From CF-118 sp035934385 (lineage in GTDB: Bacteria > Chloroflexota > Dormibacteria > Dormibacterales > Dormibacteraceae): a stretch of DNA of 64,000 nt. Location of the stretch: NCBI GenBank assembly GCA_035934385.1, contig DASYXY010000044.1, forward strand, positions 1 to 64,000. The letters run 5' to 3'. Below, piece after piece: positions 52,709 through 60,885 of this stretch; position 1 is the first letter of the stretch, and each line of letters starts with the position of its first letter. Made by a program: the position numbers and the translations under genes. The notes beneath the pieces were generated by a model that did not search any database, had not been told where the DNA came from, and was given only the letters and a program-made list of their open reading frames with translations.

Positions 52709-53599
52709 CTACGGGTTGGAGCGCTCCCGCTGGCCCACCGTCTGGCGCATCGCCGAGGCGGCCCAGCGGCCCCAGATCTGAGCCCAGACGAGCCCGTTGG
52801 CAAAGGCCGAGATGTCGTCGGCGTGATGCTTCGAGTGATAGGCCCACATGGCGCGATGCCGTTCGTAGAGCATCTTGCGCTCGGCCTGCCTGGTGGCGGC
52901 GCCTTTGTGGTGGATGGCGCTGGCGCTCGGCACATAGAAGACCTTCCAACCACCGAGCTTGAGCCTGTAGCAGAGGTCGAGGTCCTCGCCGAACATGAAG
53001 TAGCGCGGATCGAAGAAGCCAACCCGGTCCAGCGCGGCCATGCGGACCATCATGCAGGCCGCCGTGCCTGCGTCCATCTCGTGGACCTCGGTCTCTTCCA
53101 CGTGGCCCATGTTGTGGCGCCCGAACACGCGGCTCCGAGGAAACAGCCGGCTCAGCCCGACGGTGCGGTAGAAAAGCGTGCTCGGCACCGGGAACGAGCG
53201 GCGTGCGTCGGGGTCGAGCCGGCCGTCGGGAAACAGCAGGCGCGGTCCGACCACCGCGGCGTCGGGTCGGGTGATGAGGAAGTCGGCCATCCGGCCGACC
53301 GCCTGGGGATTGACCGTGACATCCGGATTCAGGAGGAGCACGAACCGGCCCTGGCACCGTTCGAGGCCCACGTTGTTGGCGCGACCGAAGCCGAGATTGC
53401 GCTGCTGTGCAAGGACGACCGCCTTTGGGAAATCGTTCGCCACGGCCGCAGCCGAACCATCAGTCGAAGCGTTGTCGACCACCACGGCCTCGACCGGCAC
53501 GTCGGCGTGCCCGAAGAAAGCCTCGAGGCACTTCAGCAACAGAGGCTTGACGTTGAAGCTGACGATCAGGGCCGACACGAGCGGCTTATCGGCAGGCAC
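52709..53599 (-). CDS. Family 2 glycosyltransferase (rhamnosyltransferase-like)
   Basis: A 296-residue GT-A fold enzyme. It starts SALIVSFNVKPLLLKCLEAF and has VVVDNASTDGS, QQRNLGFGRANNVG and the LLLNPDV segment that substitutes for DXD in the WbbL-like group; the acceptor region is FFDPRYFMFGEDLDLCYR. It transfers a sugar in cell-wall or surface polysaccharide synthesis. The start is GTG 53599, 49 bp from the divergent flippase, and the two likely work on the same glycan. Confidence 0.9.
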   Translation of the reverse strand: MPADKPLVSALIVSFNVKPLLLKCLEAFFGHADVPVEAVVVDNASTDGSAAAVANDFPKAVVLAQQRNLGFGRANNVGLERCQGRFVLLLNPDVTVNPQAVGRMADFLITRPDAAVVGPRLLFPDGRLDPDARRSFPVPSTLFYRTVGLSRLFPRSRVFGRHNMGHVEETEVHEMDAGTAACMMVRMAALDRVGFFDPRYFMFGEDLDLCYRLKLGGWKVFYVPSASAIHHKGAATRQAERKMLYERHRAMWAYHSKHHADDISAFANGLVWAQIWGRWAASAMRQTVGQRERSNP

Positions 53600-53648
53600 C
53601 GTGTTCGTGATTATCCAACGCTTAACAGCGCGGGTCGTTCCGGCGGCG

Positions 53649-54983
53649 GTGGATAGAATCCGTGAGATCGTGCTGAGCGTCGGGCGTCTCGATCTGCGCG
53701 AGCGCCTGGCGCAGGTCCGGCGCAGCCGGCTCGTGCGCCAGAACCTGACCCTGTTCGCGGGCGGCCTCGTCGCGGGAATCGGCGGCTTCGTCTATCACGC
53801 CATCGCGGGACGGGTGCTCGGGCCGGAGAAGTACGGCGAGGTCGCATTCTTGATCGCCGTCTACGCGGTCGGCACTGCGCCGGCGTTGATTCTCATCGTC
53901 GTGCTCGCGCGCTACACGGCCACACTGGCCGCGCGCGGCGCCGAGGGCGTCAGCTCGCTACTGACTCGCACGATCCGCCTGGTCACGATCCCCAGCCTGG
54001 TCGCGATTCTCTTCACCACGTTGCTGGCGCGCCCGCTGGCGAGCTTTGAGCACCTTGGGTCGACGATCCCGGTGCTGATCCTCGGCTTCTCGATCGCGCT
54101 CATCTGGCAGGTCGCGATCCCACGCGGCATCCTGCAGGGCCTGCAGAGGTTCACCGCCCTTTCGCTGAACCTTTCGCTGGAGCTGGTCGTACGCACGGCC
54201 GCCGTCGTGGCCCTGCTCTCCTATTACGCAGTCTCGGGCGCCATGGCTGCGGTGCTGCTGGGACTGATCTTCGCGTTCGGCCTCGGCCTCTTCACGCTGC
54301 GCGACCACCTGAGGCCCAGCGCCACTCGGGTGCATCTGCGAGTGATGGCGGGCTTCTCCCTCACCGCCGCCGCGGGAATCATCGGCGTGCAGATCCTCTA
54401 CAACCAGGACGTCATCCTCGCCGAGCACTACCTGAGCAGCCACGCCGGCGGCATCTACGGTGGGCTCAACAAGATCGGCACGATCCTTTACTTCCTGACG
54501 CTGAGCGTGAGCCAGGTGCTGTTCCCGCGCGTGGTCGAGGCAGTCGCCAAGGACCAGCACCCGGGCCGAATCCTCCTTTACTCGGCGGGCATCCTGACGG
54601 TGCTCGGTGCGGGCGCCCTGCTCGTGTTCGGAGTTGTGCCGGGCCTGGTGGTCGGTGTTCTCTTCGGACCGTCGTTCAAAGACGCCGTGCCGTTCGTGTT
54701 CGCGGTCGGCGTGATCGGCCTGGCCCTTTCCTTGAACAACCTGCTGGTCCAGTTCTTCATGGCCGTGCACGACCGCGTCTTCCTCCCCATCCTCGCTCTG
54801 GGCGTGATCGCCGAGGGAGGGGCGATCGTGCTCCTTCACGCCAACGTCGGCCAGGTGGTCGCCGACGTGGTGGTCACGCTGGTCGGGCTGCTGGTGCTGC
54901 TGGCCGTCCGCTGTTACATGCTCCTGCCGACCTTGAGCGCGGCCAGCCTTGGCGAGGCGGAACCAAAGCCCGCGCTCAGCTAG
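53649..54983 (+). CDS. Polysaccharide/lipid-II-type flippase (MATE-like, Wzx family)
   Basis: A 444-residue protein with about 12-14 membrane helices. Characteristic parts are FAGGLVAGIGGFVYHAIAGR, VLGPEKYGEVAFLIA and the mid-protein YNQDVILAEHYLS...GGIYGGLNKIG, where charged residues sit within helices. This is the polysaccharide-biosynthesis (Wzx/MurJ-like) exporter group. Start GTG 53649 (VDRIREIVLS) replaces the longer frame from 53178, which lies antisense to the glycosyltransferase. Function: moving a lipid-linked oligosaccharide across the membrane. Confidence 0.88.
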   Translation: MDRIREIVLSVGRLDLRERLAQVRRSRLVRQNLTLFAGGLVAGIGGFVYHAIAGRVLGPEKYGEVAFLIAVYAVGTAPALILIVVLARYTATLAARGAEGVSSLLTRTIRLVTIPSLVAILFTTLLARPLASFEHLGSTIPVLILGFSIALIWQVAIPRGILQGLQRFTALSLNLSLELVVRTAAVVALLSYYAVSGAMAAVLLGLIFAFGLGLFTLRDHLRPSATRVHLRVMAGFSLTAAAGIIGVQILYNQDVILAEHYLSSHAGGIYGGLNKIGTILYFLTLSVSQVLFPRVVEAVAKDQHPGRILLYSAGILTVLGAGALLVFGVVPGLVVGVLFGPSFKDAVPFVFAVGVIGLALSLNNLLVQFFMAVHDRVFLPILALGVIAEGGAIVLLHANVGQVVADVVVTLVGLLVLLAVRCYMLLPTLSAASLGEAEPKPALS

Positions 54984-55009
54984 GGCGGACCCGGTATCCT
55001 TTTGCGGTC

Positions 55010-55183
55010 GTGCGAATAGTCGTCAAGGATCCCGAGGAGTTCGAGCAGGCGCTCCGCGAGTTCCGGCGCAAGGTGCAGGAGCAAGGGCTCGTGCGCGAGA
55101 TGCGCCGGAGAGCGCACTACGTCCCGCCGGCCGAGGCTCGGAAGATCAAGAGCCTCCGCGCCCGCCGCCGCCGCACCCGCTAG
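55010..55183 (+). CDS. rpsU: 30S ribosomal protein bS21
   Basis: A 57-residue basic protein: IVVKDPEEFEQALREFRRKV, then EMRRRAHYVPPAEARK and a terminal RARRRRTR. This is the S21 pattern (acidic-helix start, 'F..ALR.FKR', then a second basic helix). bS21 binds the 30S platform near the anti-Shine-Dalgarno and is missing from some lineages. It starts at GTG 55010, with a TATCCT box 9 nt upstream, and was found by direct translation. It lies 26 bp after the flippase. Confidence 0.88.
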   Translation: MRIVVKDPEEFEQALREFRRKVQEQGLVREMRRRAHYVPPAEARKIKSLRARRRRTR

Positions 55184-55224
55184 GGAACTACCCACCCGGC
55201 CGGCGCGACTTCCCCTACAAAGCT

Positions 55225-55258
55225 AAAGTCCCGCCACCCTTGCGGGCGACGGGACTTT
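55225..55258 (-). terminator. Terminator of the 5S rRNA gene
   Basis: AAAGTCCCG and CGGGACTTT form a perfect 9-bp outer stem with a further GC-rich inner region. On the minus strand it lies 7 bp past the 3' end of 5S rRNA and is followed by a T-rich stretch. It may also serve the convergent bS21 gene. Confidence 0.75.
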
Positions 55259-55265
55259 AAAAGGT

Positions 55266-55382
55266 GCTCGGCAACGACCTACTCTCCCATCGGGTTACCC
55301 CGACAGTACCATCGGCGCTGGAGGGCTTAACTTCCGTGTTCGGAAAGGGAACGGGTGTCTCCCCTCCGCCATAGTCACCGAA
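55266..55382 (-). rRNA. rrf: 5S ribosomal RNA, solitary gene
   Basis: About 117 nt. The minus strand shows the 5S hallmarks: GAACACGGAAGTTAAG (55331-55346 region) and GGGAGAGTAGGTCG near the 3' end. The terminal helix pairs TCGGTGAC with GTTGCCGA over 8 bp. No 16S, 23S or tRNA gene adjoins it: a TetR gene ends 9 bp upstream, and bS21 converges downstream. It therefore has its own promoter. Ends are estimated from the helix and may be off by 1-3 nt. Confidence 0.95.
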
Positions 55383-55390
55383 CGGGCGAA

Positions 55391-55396
55391 ATTATA
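55391..55396 (-). promoter_or_regulatory. 5S rRNA -10 box (TATAAT) overlapping a stop codon
   Basis: A perfect TATAAT on the minus strand ends 8 nt before the predicted 5S 5' end. Its TAA is also the stop codon of the upstream TetR gene. A convincing -35 was not found. Confidence 0.65.
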
Positions 55397-56009
55397 CCGG
55401 CCGCCCGGCCTTCGACTCCAGGCGGTCGATCATCCCGAAGATGCCGATCGCGTCGATGGCCTTCTTGAAGATGCGCCCAAAGTTCTCGCGACCACCGGTT
55501 CGCACCCACTCCATGCTGGCCTCGAACGCCGTCGCGACGATGGCCATGGCGACCGCTCGCATCTCGAGCTCGGCGGGGTCGCGGCCGGTCCGCACGGCGA
55601 GGATCGACGCGATCAGGTCGCGGGCCTTTTCCAGCTCTTCCCACGCGTGAGCACGCAGCTCGGGCACCTCGAGCGACAGCTTGGCCCGCTCGTAAATGGC
55701 GTCGTGGTCCGACTCGAACAGTTCCTCGAGACCGCTTATCAGCTTCTCGATCGACTTTGACAGCGGCTCATCGTGCTTTGGGGTGGCGAGCGCGGCGAAG
55801 ATCTGCGGGTCGTACTCGTCGTAGATGACGACGTCCTCCTTGGACGGGAAGTAATTGAAAAACGTGCTTTCCGAGATGTCGGCGGCGGCGGCGATCTGCT
55901 CGACGGTCGTCTCCTCGTAGCCCTGGCGTTTGAAGAGACGGAGTGCCGCCCGCTGGATCGCCGCCTTGGTTTTCAGTTTCTTACGCTCGCGTAAGCCAGC
56001 CACCGTCAT
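55392..56009 (-). CDS. TetR-family regulator of the adjacent efflux pump
   Basis: A 205-residue TetR protein. The DNA-binding domain reads LKTKAAIQRAALRLFKRQGY, then TTVEQIAAAADISESTFFNYFPSK. The C-terminal ligand domain is helical. Its ATG overlaps the stop of the upstream MFS gene (ATGA), so pump and regulator are co-transcribed from the promoter at 57605-57633. The 19-bp inverted repeat overlapping that promoter is the probable target, giving negative autoregulation. Confidence 0.92.
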   Translation of the reverse strand: MTVAGLRERKKLKTKAAIQRAALRLFKRQGYEETTVEQIAAAADISESTFFNYFPSKEDVVIYDEYDPQIFAALATPKHDEPLSKSIEKLISGLEELFESDHDAIYERAKLSLEVPELRAHAWEELEKARDLIASILAVRTGRDPAELEMRAVAMAIVATAFEASMEWVRTGGRENFGRIFKKAIDAIGIFGMIDRLESKAGRPV

Positions 56010-57568
56010 GAAGCTACTCCGGCGGGGCGCAGCCCGCCAGCCTTCGCCGCGGCGGCCCGGGCGGGCATGAACGCCGCCATAAACGCTGCGCCGATGACCA
56101 ACATGACGGCGGTCACGACCAGCACCTCCGACATGCCGCTGACGTACGCCGCTTGGGCCGCGTGCAGCACCTGGGTCGCGAGCGGGCCCGGCAGGTGATG
56201 CGCCACCGCTGCGGCCACGGCGACGTTCGCCTCGGCGGCCCTCTGCACGGAAGCGGGTAGCGCCGCGAGCCGGCCCTGGACGTCCGACTGGTAGGCGCTG
56301 TTCAGGATGCTCCCCATGATCGCCACGCCCAGCGACGCACCGACGTTCTGCAGCGTGCGCGTCAGCGCGCTGCCGCCCCCGGTCTCACCCTCCGGCAGCG
56401 CGCCCAGGATCGCGTCGAGGGCCGGGATCATCGTCATCGCGATGCTGCCGCCCAGGATCGCAAGGGCAACCGCCACTGGCCCGTAGCCGCTGTCGACAGT
56501 AACGCGGGACAGCAGCAGCAGGGAAATCGCGCCGCCGAGCATCCCGGCGCTGGTCATGACCTTCGTGCCGAGATGCTTGTTGAGCCAGTCGCTTCCGATC
56601 GCTCCGGCCATCATGGTGATGACCAGCGGCAGCAGGCGCACGCCAGTTGCCTGCGCGTCATTGCCCTGAACGACCTGTAGGAACGGCGAGATGATGAACA
56701 GCACGCCGGTCATGCCGAACCCGACGACGATGAAGGCGAACGTCGCCCACGAGAACCGCGCGCTGCGGAACAGGTTCAAGTCCACGAGCGGAAACGCTGT
56801 TCGGAGCTCCCACAGGACAAATGCCGTCAGCAGCACTGCGCCGCCGGCAAGCGGTCCGTACACCTGGGCGTCGCCCCATCCGTGTACCGGCTCCTCGATG
56901 ATCGCGTAGACGACCGCGGTCACGCCGATCACCTCGAGCACCGCACCGAGCCAGTCGAGACGTCGCGGGCTCAGGTCCTTGCTTTCGGGCACAAAGAACC
57001 ACGCTCCGATGAGCGCCAGGACGACCACCGGGCCGTTGATCAGGAAGATTGATCCCCAGTCGTAGTGGGTCAAAAGGAATCCGGCGACGAGCGGACCCAG
57101 CGGCAGGCCGAGAAACGCGCCGGCGCCTGCAAAACCAAGCGCTCGCTGCCGCTCGTCAGGGGCGAACATGACCGGCAGCATCGCCTGCATCAGCGGCAGG
57201 ATCACCGCGCCGCTAACACCCATGACGGCGCGCATGGCGATCAGGCCGTTGGCAGTCGTGACCTGGCTGGCGGCCACTGACGACAGCCCAAACCCTACGA
57301 GCGCGATCAGCAGCAACCGCTTGCGGCCGAACCGGTCGCCCAGCACTCCTGCGGGCAGCATGAAGCCCGCCAGCGACAGCGTGTAGGCCGCCGACATCCA
57401 CTGGAGCTGATCGGTGGTGGCGCCGAGCCGGGCCGACAGCGTCGGCAGCGCGGTCACGAGCACCGTGATGTCGAGGCCGAGCACCAGGCCGCTGAGCGAG
57501 AGCGCCGCGAGCCCAAGCCAGCGTCCCTGCATACGTTCGATCCGAGCCTCCGTGTTGACCATGCCCAT
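56006..57568 (-). CDS. DHA2 (EmrB/QacA) family MFS efflux transporter
   Basis: A 520-residue transporter with about 14 membrane helices. Motifs: LDITVLVTALPTL in helix 1, LQWMSAAYTLSLAGF, GVLGDRFGRKRLLL in loop 2-3 and MPVMFAPDERQRALG. It exports drugs or other amphiphiles with the proton gradient. ATG 57568 is preferred: AAAGGAGG lies 11 nt upstream; the GTG at 57580 would abut it. First gene of the pump-TetR operon. Confidence 0.92.
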   Translation of the reverse strand: MGMVNTEARIERMQGRWLGLAALSLSGLVLGLDITVLVTALPTLSARLGATTDQLQWMSAAYTLSLAGFMLPAGVLGDRFGRKRLLLIALVGFGLSSVAASQVTTANGLIAMRAVMGVSGAVILPLMQAMLPVMFAPDERQRALGFAGAGAFLGLPLGPLVAGFLLTHYDWGSIFLINGPVVVLALIGAWFFVPESKDLSPRRLDWLGAVLEVIGVTAVVYAIIEEPVHGWGDAQVYGPLAGGAVLLTAFVLWELRTAFPLVDLNLFRSARFSWATFAFIVVGFGMTGVLFIISPFLQVVQGNDAQATGVRLLPLVITMMAGAIGSDWLNKHLGTKVMTSAGMLGGAISLLLLSRVTVDSGYGPVAVALAILGGSIAMTMIPALDAILGALPEGETGGGSALTRTLQNVGASLGVAIMGSILNSAYQSDVQGRLAALPASVQRAAEANVAVAAAVAHHLPGPLATQVLHAAQAAYVSGMSEVLVVTAVMLVIGAAFMAAFMPARAAAAKAGGLRPAGVAS

Positions 57569-57586
57569 GACGTGCAGCACCTCCTT

Positions 57587-57605
57587 TGCGAGTGATCTAG
57601 TCGCA
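57587..57605. promoter_or_regulatory. Inverted repeat operator candidate (TGCGA-N9-TCGCA)
   Basis: TGCGAGTGATCTAGTCGCA has 5-bp outer arms and a near-symmetric middle around GATC. It covers the expected transcription start of the pump-TetR operon, immediately downstream of the -10 box, and fits the size of TetR-family sites. Confidence 0.6.
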
Positions 57606-57633
57606 GTATAAATGGGGTTGCTCTAAAAATCAA
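57605..57633 (-). promoter_or_regulatory. Promoter of the MFS-TetR operon
   Basis: On the minus strand TTGATT (57628-57633) and TATACT (57605-57610) are separated by exactly 17 bp, a good sigma-70 promoter. The operator candidate begins at its -10 box, and a strong ribosome site follows downstream. The rest of the gap to 57729 holds only the ribosome site (GGAGG) of the glyoxalase gene. Confidence 0.75.
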
Positions 57634-57729
57634 GCTTCTCCAAATTCTTGCCCCCATGGCTTAACCGGACGGTGGTACAAAGGGGGCTGGTAAAGAGGCA
57701 GTCCAGGGATTCACGGAGGTAGTAGCCCT

Positions 57730-58518
57730 ATGGCCGAAACCAAGACCGCGGTGGCCAGCGTGCCGATCTGGCTCGACCTTTCGAGCAGCGATGCGGCCGC
57801 GTCACGAGAGTTTTACGGCAAGCTGTTCGGCTGGCATCTCGACGTCAACCCCGACCCCCAGTACGGCGGCTACGCAATGGGCAAGTTGGCCGGGAAAGAC
57901 GTGGCGGGCATCGGGCCGAAGCAGATGTCGGATTCCCCGACCGCATGGACGATCTACGTCGGGACCAAGGACGCTGACGAGACCGTCAAGAAGACCAAGG
58001 CGGCCGGCGGCAACGTGATCGTCGAGCCGATGCAGGTCGGCCCGCAGGGCCGAATGGTGATCATCCAGGACCCGGCAGGCGCTTTCATCGGCGTGTGGGA
58101 GCCGGGCGAGATGAAGGGCGCGGGCGTGATGAACGCCCCGAACTCATTCGGATGGTCCGAGCTCAACGCGCGCGGCATCGAGAAGTCGAAGGAGTTCTAC
58201 AAGAAAGTCTTCGGCTGGGCGGCGAAGAAGAGCGAGATGGGTGGGCAGAGCGACCTGCCCGAGTACACCGAGTTCCAGGTGGGCGGAGAGAGCATCGCCG
58301 GCGGCATGGAGATGAACGCCATGATCCCCGCCGAGGTACCGAGCTACTGGATGCCGTACTTCGAAGTCGCCGACGTGGACTCGTCGTTCACCGAGGCGAA
58401 AGACCTGGGTGCGAGCGAGATGGTTGCGCCACAGGACTTTCCAGGCGGGCGTTTCGCGATCGTGAGCGACCCGCAAGGCGCGTCGTTCGGGCTGCTGAAG
58501 ACCAACCCGCGCCAGTAA
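57730..58518 (+). CDS. Tandem VOC/glyoxalase-domain protein
   Basis: A 262-residue protein with two similar VOC units, residues about 8-125 and 138-260. Each has 'IWLDLSSSDAAASREFYGKLFGW' (or 'GWSELNARGIEKSKEFYKKVFGW') style opening strands and closes with a 'DPAGAFIGVWE' or 'DPQGASFGLLK' segment. This two-domain layout is common in actinobacterial 27-kDa antigen-like proteins (CFP30B-like). The classical metal His/Glu set is incomplete, so catalysis is uncertain. A ribosome site GGAGG lies 13 nt upstream, and a strong terminator follows. Confidence 0.87.
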   Translation: MAETKTAVASVPIWLDLSSSDAAASREFYGKLFGWHLDVNPDPQYGGYAMGKLAGKDVAGIGPKQMSDSPTAWTIYVGTKDADETVKKTKAAGGNVIVEPMQVGPQGRMVIIQDPAGAFIGVWEPGEMKGAGVMNAPNSFGWSELNARGIEKSKEFYKKVFGWAAKKSEMGGQSDLPEYTEFQVGGESIAGGMEMNAMIPAEVPSYWMPYFEVADVDSSFTEAKDLGASEMVAPQDFPGGRFAIVSDPQGASFGLLKTNPRQ

Positions 58519-58533
58519 AGCGATTTCTTCGTA

Positions 58534-58564
58534 GCGGGCCGGCGTAGTGCCGGCCCGCCTTTCT
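58534..58564 (+). terminator. Intrinsic terminator after the tandem-VOC gene
   Basis: GCGGGCCGGC and GCCGGCCCGC pair perfectly over 10 bp with a 5-nt loop (GTAGT) and are followed by CTTTCT. Confidence 0.8.
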
Positions 58565-58603
58565 GAACGGAATACCGAGTCCTCTTTCGGGCTTCCGTCT
58601 GAT

Positions 58604-58987
58604 ATGGCGGAGACTCGCGACGCGATCAAGGAAGCGCTCAGCCGCGGTCACCTGGTCGACATCACGACGACCGGGCGCCGGTCCGGGAAGAAGCGCCGCT
58701 TAGAGATCGCCTTTCACAACATCGATGGGCGGGTCTACATCAGCGGTATGCCTTCGCCGAGGCGCCGCAAATGGCTTTCCAACCTGGACGCCAACCCGCG
58801 CTTCACCTTTCACCTGAAGGGCAGCGTGAAGGCAGACCTGCCCGCGACCGCCCGTGTCATCGAGGACGTTGAAGAGCGCCGCGAGATCCTGCCCCACATC
58901 GCTCGCGCGTGGCGGCGCAACGATGTGGACCGGATGGTCGAGCAAAGCCCGTTGATCGAGGTGCTTCTCGACCCGGGAGAGAACTAG
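58604..58987 (+). CDS. Ddn-like deazaflavin (F420)-dependent nitroreductase family protein
   Basis: A 127-residue split-barrel protein. The pattern 'VDITTTGRRSGKKRRLEIAF', 'SPRRRKWLSNLDANPRFTFHLKG' and 'ADLPATARVIED' is that of the F420H2-dependent quinone/nitro-reductase group (DUF385), which binds F420 by basic residues such as RRSGKKRR. This implies the organism makes F420. ATG 58604 is chosen from domain fit; the longer frame from 58547 crosses the terminator. It overlaps the convergent NHL gene by 4 bp. Confidence 0.85.
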   Translation: MAETRDAIKEALSRGHLVDITTTGRRSGKKRRLEIAFHNIDGRVYISGMPSPRRRKWLSNLDANPRFTFHLKGSVKADLPATARVIEDVEERREILPHIARAWRRNDVDRMVEQSPLIEVLLDPGEN

Positions 58988-60228
58988 GCCGGATTCTGGA
59001 TCGGCGTCCGCGCGTCCATAGCGGTTCTGATGGTGCCGGTGGTCAGGTCAAAGACACGCACACGGCCTGGAATCGACGGGCTCCAGCACGAGCAGGACGC
59101 GTCGGAGAAGTAAAGCAAGCCCGAAGAGGTCATGCCCATGCCGTAGGGGTACTCGAGCTGGGCCGCTTCTGCCGGACCACGGTCTCCCCCGTACCCCGCG
59201 ACGCCAGTACCCGCCACCGTCGTGATGACTCCGTTCCTGTCGATACGCCGAATTCGATGGTTGTTGCTGTCGCTGAAATACAGGTTTCCGGTCGAGTCGA
59301 AGGCGATGCCGCCGGGATCGTTGAGCTGAGCTGACGCGGCCGGCCCCCCGTCGCCGGAGTAGCCGCAGACTCCGGTGCCGGCAATCACGGACAGCTTTGA
59401 GTCCGGGGTGACACGCACGATCCGGCACCCGCCGCCGACCGGGACCTGGGCGTAGATGGGGTTGTCCGATACGGCAGGCGCCCGGTCAGCCACGTAGAGG
59501 TTGCCTGCAGAGTCAAACGCCAGATATCCAGGAAGCCATGCCGGCGGCGGCAGCGACGAGGCGTCGATACTCAAATACACTCTGAACGGGTCGATCCGCC
59601 GAACAGATCCGTGTGCGTAGAACTCACTCACCCAGACGCCCCCAGATGCGTCCACTGCCACCCCCGCCAGCCCTGAGACGTGGAGCAGGCGACCGCCATC
59701 CAGGAGCGTCGTGATGATGCCGCGGCGGTCGACGTGTCGGATCGTGCCGCCGGTCATGTCGGCGATATAAAGGCCTCCGGCAGCGTCAAGGGCCAGACCG
59801 ACGGGGTGGTTTAGCCAGGCCATCGTCGCTGGCCCATCGCCGGCACTACCTCCACCGGCGTACAGGACAACCTTGCCGTTCGGCCACATCCTGAAGACGC
59901 GGTCGCCCAGGAAATCCGACACGAACACGCTGCCGTCCGGAGCGACCGCCACTCCTTCTGGCGAGATGAGCCCGACTGGCGGAACGATTGGCGGCCGCGC
60001 CGGCACGAACGGTAGGAGCCCGCGGACGTAGAGCAGCCCGGTGATGATCGCGAGGGCGAGGAACACCGCCACCAGGCTCGCCGCCCACTGACCCGACAGC
60101 CGCAGCGAAGGCGCGGCGCCTCGACTGTTCGCCGCCGGCAGCGAGGCCATCACGTGCGCGCGGAGGTGAGCCGGCGGCGGCTCGACCTCGAGGGCGGAAT
60201 GAATCTGGTCTCGGATCAGCTCTTCCAC
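58984..60228 (-). CDS. Membrane-anchored NHL beta-propeller protein, probable ECF anti-sigma partner
   Basis: A 414-residue protein. Residues 1-47 are cytoplasmic and helical (EELIRDQIHSALEVEPPPAHLRAHVM), residues about 48-72 form one membrane helix, and the rest is an extracytoplasmic propeller of five or six NHL repeats (PEGVAVAPDGSVFVSD, NHPVGLALDAAGGLYIAD, NDPGGIAFDSTGNLYFSD and others). Its GTG overlaps the stop of an ECF sigma factor (TAGTG). The topology is that of an anti-sigma factor whose outside domain senses something; the sigma-binding role of the 47-residue tail is inferred, since no HxxxCxxC zinc motif is present. Confidence 0.85.
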   Translation of the reverse strand: MEELIRDQIHSALEVEPPPAHLRAHVMASLPAANSRGAAPSLRLSGQWAASLVAVFLALAIITGLLYVRGLLPFVPARPPIVPPVGLISPEGVAVAPDGSVFVSDFLGDRVFRMWPNGKVVLYAGGGSAGDGPATMAWLNHPVGLALDAAGGLYIADMTGGTIRHVDRRGIITTLLDGGRLLHVSGLAGVAVDASGGVWVSEFYAHGSVRRIDPFRVYLSIDASSLPPPAWLPGYLAFDSAGNLYVADRAPAVSDNPIYAQVPVGGGCRIVRVTPDSKLSVIAGTGVCGYSGDGGPAASAQLNDPGGIAFDSTGNLYFSDSNNHRIRRIDRNGVITTVAGTGVAGYGGDRGPAEAAQLEYPYGMGMTSSGLLYFSDASCSCWSPSIPGRVRVFDLTTGTIRTAMDARTPIQNPA

Positions 60229-60761
60229 TAGCTCAGCGCCTCAACAAGAAAAAAAGGCCTCATCGCCGCAATCCCCCGATTCATCCGGGACTTCACCGTG
60301 CCGACCGGAATGCCTGCGATCGCCGCCACCTCGTGCAGAGGCAGGTCGAGGTAGTAGTGCAGGACCAGCACCTCTCGCTGATCAGTGGGCAGCTTGCGCA
60401 GGGCGGCCCGGACGTCATGGCCACGAACGATCCGATCCTCGAAGTTTCCGCCCGACGCGCCCAGTTGGCCTTCGAGCCGGAGCACGGACCACCACCGACC
60501 GCGCAGCGTCGTGCGGCACTGGTTGGCGGTGATGCCGAGAAACCACGGACGCATCGGCGTGCCGGGCCGCAGGTTGCCGAGCTTTCGCCACGCGCGCAAT
60601 GTCGCCTCCTGCACCGCGTCCTCGGCCGCCTCCCGGTCGTGGAGCATCCCGAAGGCGAGCCTGAACGCCTTGTCGATGTGAGGTCCGACCAGTTCGTCGA
60701 AGGCGAATCGATCACCCGATTTCGCCCGGCGGACCAGCTCTTCATCAGCTTCACCCGTCAT
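60228..60761 (-). CDS. ECF-type RNA polymerase sigma factor
   Basis: A 177-residue sigma factor. Region 2 is visible as FDELVGPHIDKAFRLAFGML and DAVQEATLRAWRKL; region 4 as RKLPTDQREVLVLHYYLD followed by the helix-turn-helix EVAAIAGIPVGTVKSRMNRG. It directs polymerase to -35 GGAAC-type promoters. It is co-transcribed with the NHL membrane protein. A GGAAC-N18-CGTAC element precedes it, and the matching element on the other strand drives a small membrane gene, so autoregulation is likely. Confidence 0.95.
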   Translation of the reverse strand: MTGEADEELVRRAKSGDRFAFDELVGPHIDKAFRLAFGMLHDREAAEDAVQEATLRAWRKLGNLRPGTPMRPWFLGITANQCRTTLRGRWWSVLRLEGQLGASGGNFEDRIVRGHDVRAALRKLPTDQREVLVLHYYLDLPLHEVAAIAGIPVGTVKSRMNRGIAAMRPFFLVEALS

Positions 60762-60777
60762 CTCTGAGACGCAGTTT

Positions 60778-60805
60778 GTACGCGCCTACGACCGCGAAAA
60801 GTTCC
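60778..60805 (-). promoter_or_regulatory. ECF-type promoter of the sigma factor operon
   Basis: On the minus strand GGAAC (60801-60805) and CGTAC (60778-60782) are separated by 18 nt, about 17 bp upstream of the sigma ATG. The same two elements with identical spacing occur on the plus strand at 60829-60856. Confidence 0.65.
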
Positions 60806-60828
60806 CGTGCGATGAGATTTTTTTGGAG

Positions 60829-60856
60829 GGAACCGCGTCTGATTGAGCGCCCGTAT
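60829..60856 (+). promoter_or_regulatory. ECF-type promoter of the small membrane gene
   Basis: GGAAC (60829-60833), 18 nt, then CGTAT (60852-60856), about 30 bp before the ATG of the 75-residue protein. It mirrors the sigma factor's own promoter. Confidence 0.65.
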
Positions 60857-60885
60857 GTGATGCAAATCAAACCAAGGAGCTGACC

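Noticed and set aside
52247..53656. 469-codon plus-strand frame
   Set aside because: Antisense to htpX and the glycosyltransferase, with Arg/His-rich composition and no motif.
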